Shown here one piece after another: positions 61,968-61,994 of a stretch of 61,994 nt of DNA. The stretch lies in NCBI RefSeq assembly GCF_021532375.1, contig NZ_JAKGAP010000044.1:1-61994 (forward strand). Reading direction: 5' to 3'. A model generated the notes under the pieces. It saw only the letters and a list, made by a program, of their open reading frames with translations, did not search any database and was not told the origin of the DNA. Numbering within the stretch: position 1 is the stretch's first letter; each line of letters opens with the position of its first letter. Source of the stretch: Paenibacillus alkaliterrae (GTDB lineage Bacteria > Bacillota > Bacilli > Paenibacillales > Paenibacillaceae). Both the position numbers and the translations under genes were made by a program.

Positions 61968-61994
61968 CATATACAACCGACAATAGCCTAATCC

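Noticed and set aside
1..61994. tRNA, rRNA, CRISPR arrays and complete prophage
   Set aside because: I looked for clover-leaf ends, rRNA core strings, regularly spaced repeats and phage structural genes by eye and saw none.

Overview
The window comes from a spore-forming, low-to-mid G+C Bacillota genome, most likely Paenibacillus or a close relative. Evidence includes spore genes (gamma-type SASP, YtxC, Sda, a YheC/D-like ATP-grasp, GerC/GerB), Bacillus-type primosome genes (dnaB-dnaI), a LiaFSR module, sdhCAB, and strong AAGGAGG ribosome-binding sites. No rRNA, tRNA or CRISPR array was seen.

Layout. 0-6 kb: the 5' end of a group II intron sits just behind the htrA terminator, followed by htrA, yugN, a liaF-liaS-liaR set, a SASP and a 3D-domain protein. 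6-14.4 kb (all minus): T-box-controlled thrS, ytxC, mqnC and a SAM-riboswitch-controlled metA-metI-metC set. 14.6-18.8 kb (plus): corA, a LysR regulator, a PHP histidinol-phosphatase, an EamA transporter and an HxlR regulator. 19-25.6 kb: sdhCAB with a divergent LysR gene, then ktrB-ktrA behind a c-di-AMP riboswitch. 26-36.9 kb: housekeeping genes (CPBP protease, uvrC, dnaB-dnaI, yuiB, hemQ, ndh with a Rex-like operator, a YumC-type ferredoxin reductase) and a small zinc-ribbon gene whose start lies inside a long hairpin. 36.9-37.3 kb: a short gene too small for routine ORF calling, sda, with a dense DnaA-box cluster upstream.

38.2-53.3 kb is an accessory zinc-starvation island. A broken topB bounds it on the left; fragments of an IS4-type transposase, a group II intron 3' end and an IS3-type element lie on its right. 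Inside are zur-znuC-znuB-znuA-[2Fe-2S] protein, two COG0523/CobW GTPases, a SufU-like protein, a MoaB-like protein, a methyltransferase joined to a FecCD/FecE-type ABC transporter, a FecB-type binding protein and folE2. Nine Zur-box-like palindromes (TCGTAAT-N-ATTACGA type) were found. Four are placed just downstream of near-perfect TTGACA-17-TATAWT promoters, and each of five promoter regions has two boxes. The genes would together scavenge zinc (ZnuABC, possibly a chelate importer), redistribute it (COG0523) and bypass zinc-dependent steps (FolE2). The COG0523-SufU-MoaB operon and the methyltransferase-FecCDE operon are the parts I cannot match to a standard Zur regulon.

54-62 kb contains a terpenoid-cyclase-like protein, a UPF0060 pseudogene, a membrane metallophosphoesterase, an AraC-type regulator and a GH3 glucosidase. 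The last two are divergent and both truncated at their shared 5' side, and the GH3 carries Asn in place of its catalytic Asp. The window ends with a flavodoxin-fold reductase, gerC and an N-terminally truncated gerB permease. All promoter, operator and family calls were made by eye; no database search was run.
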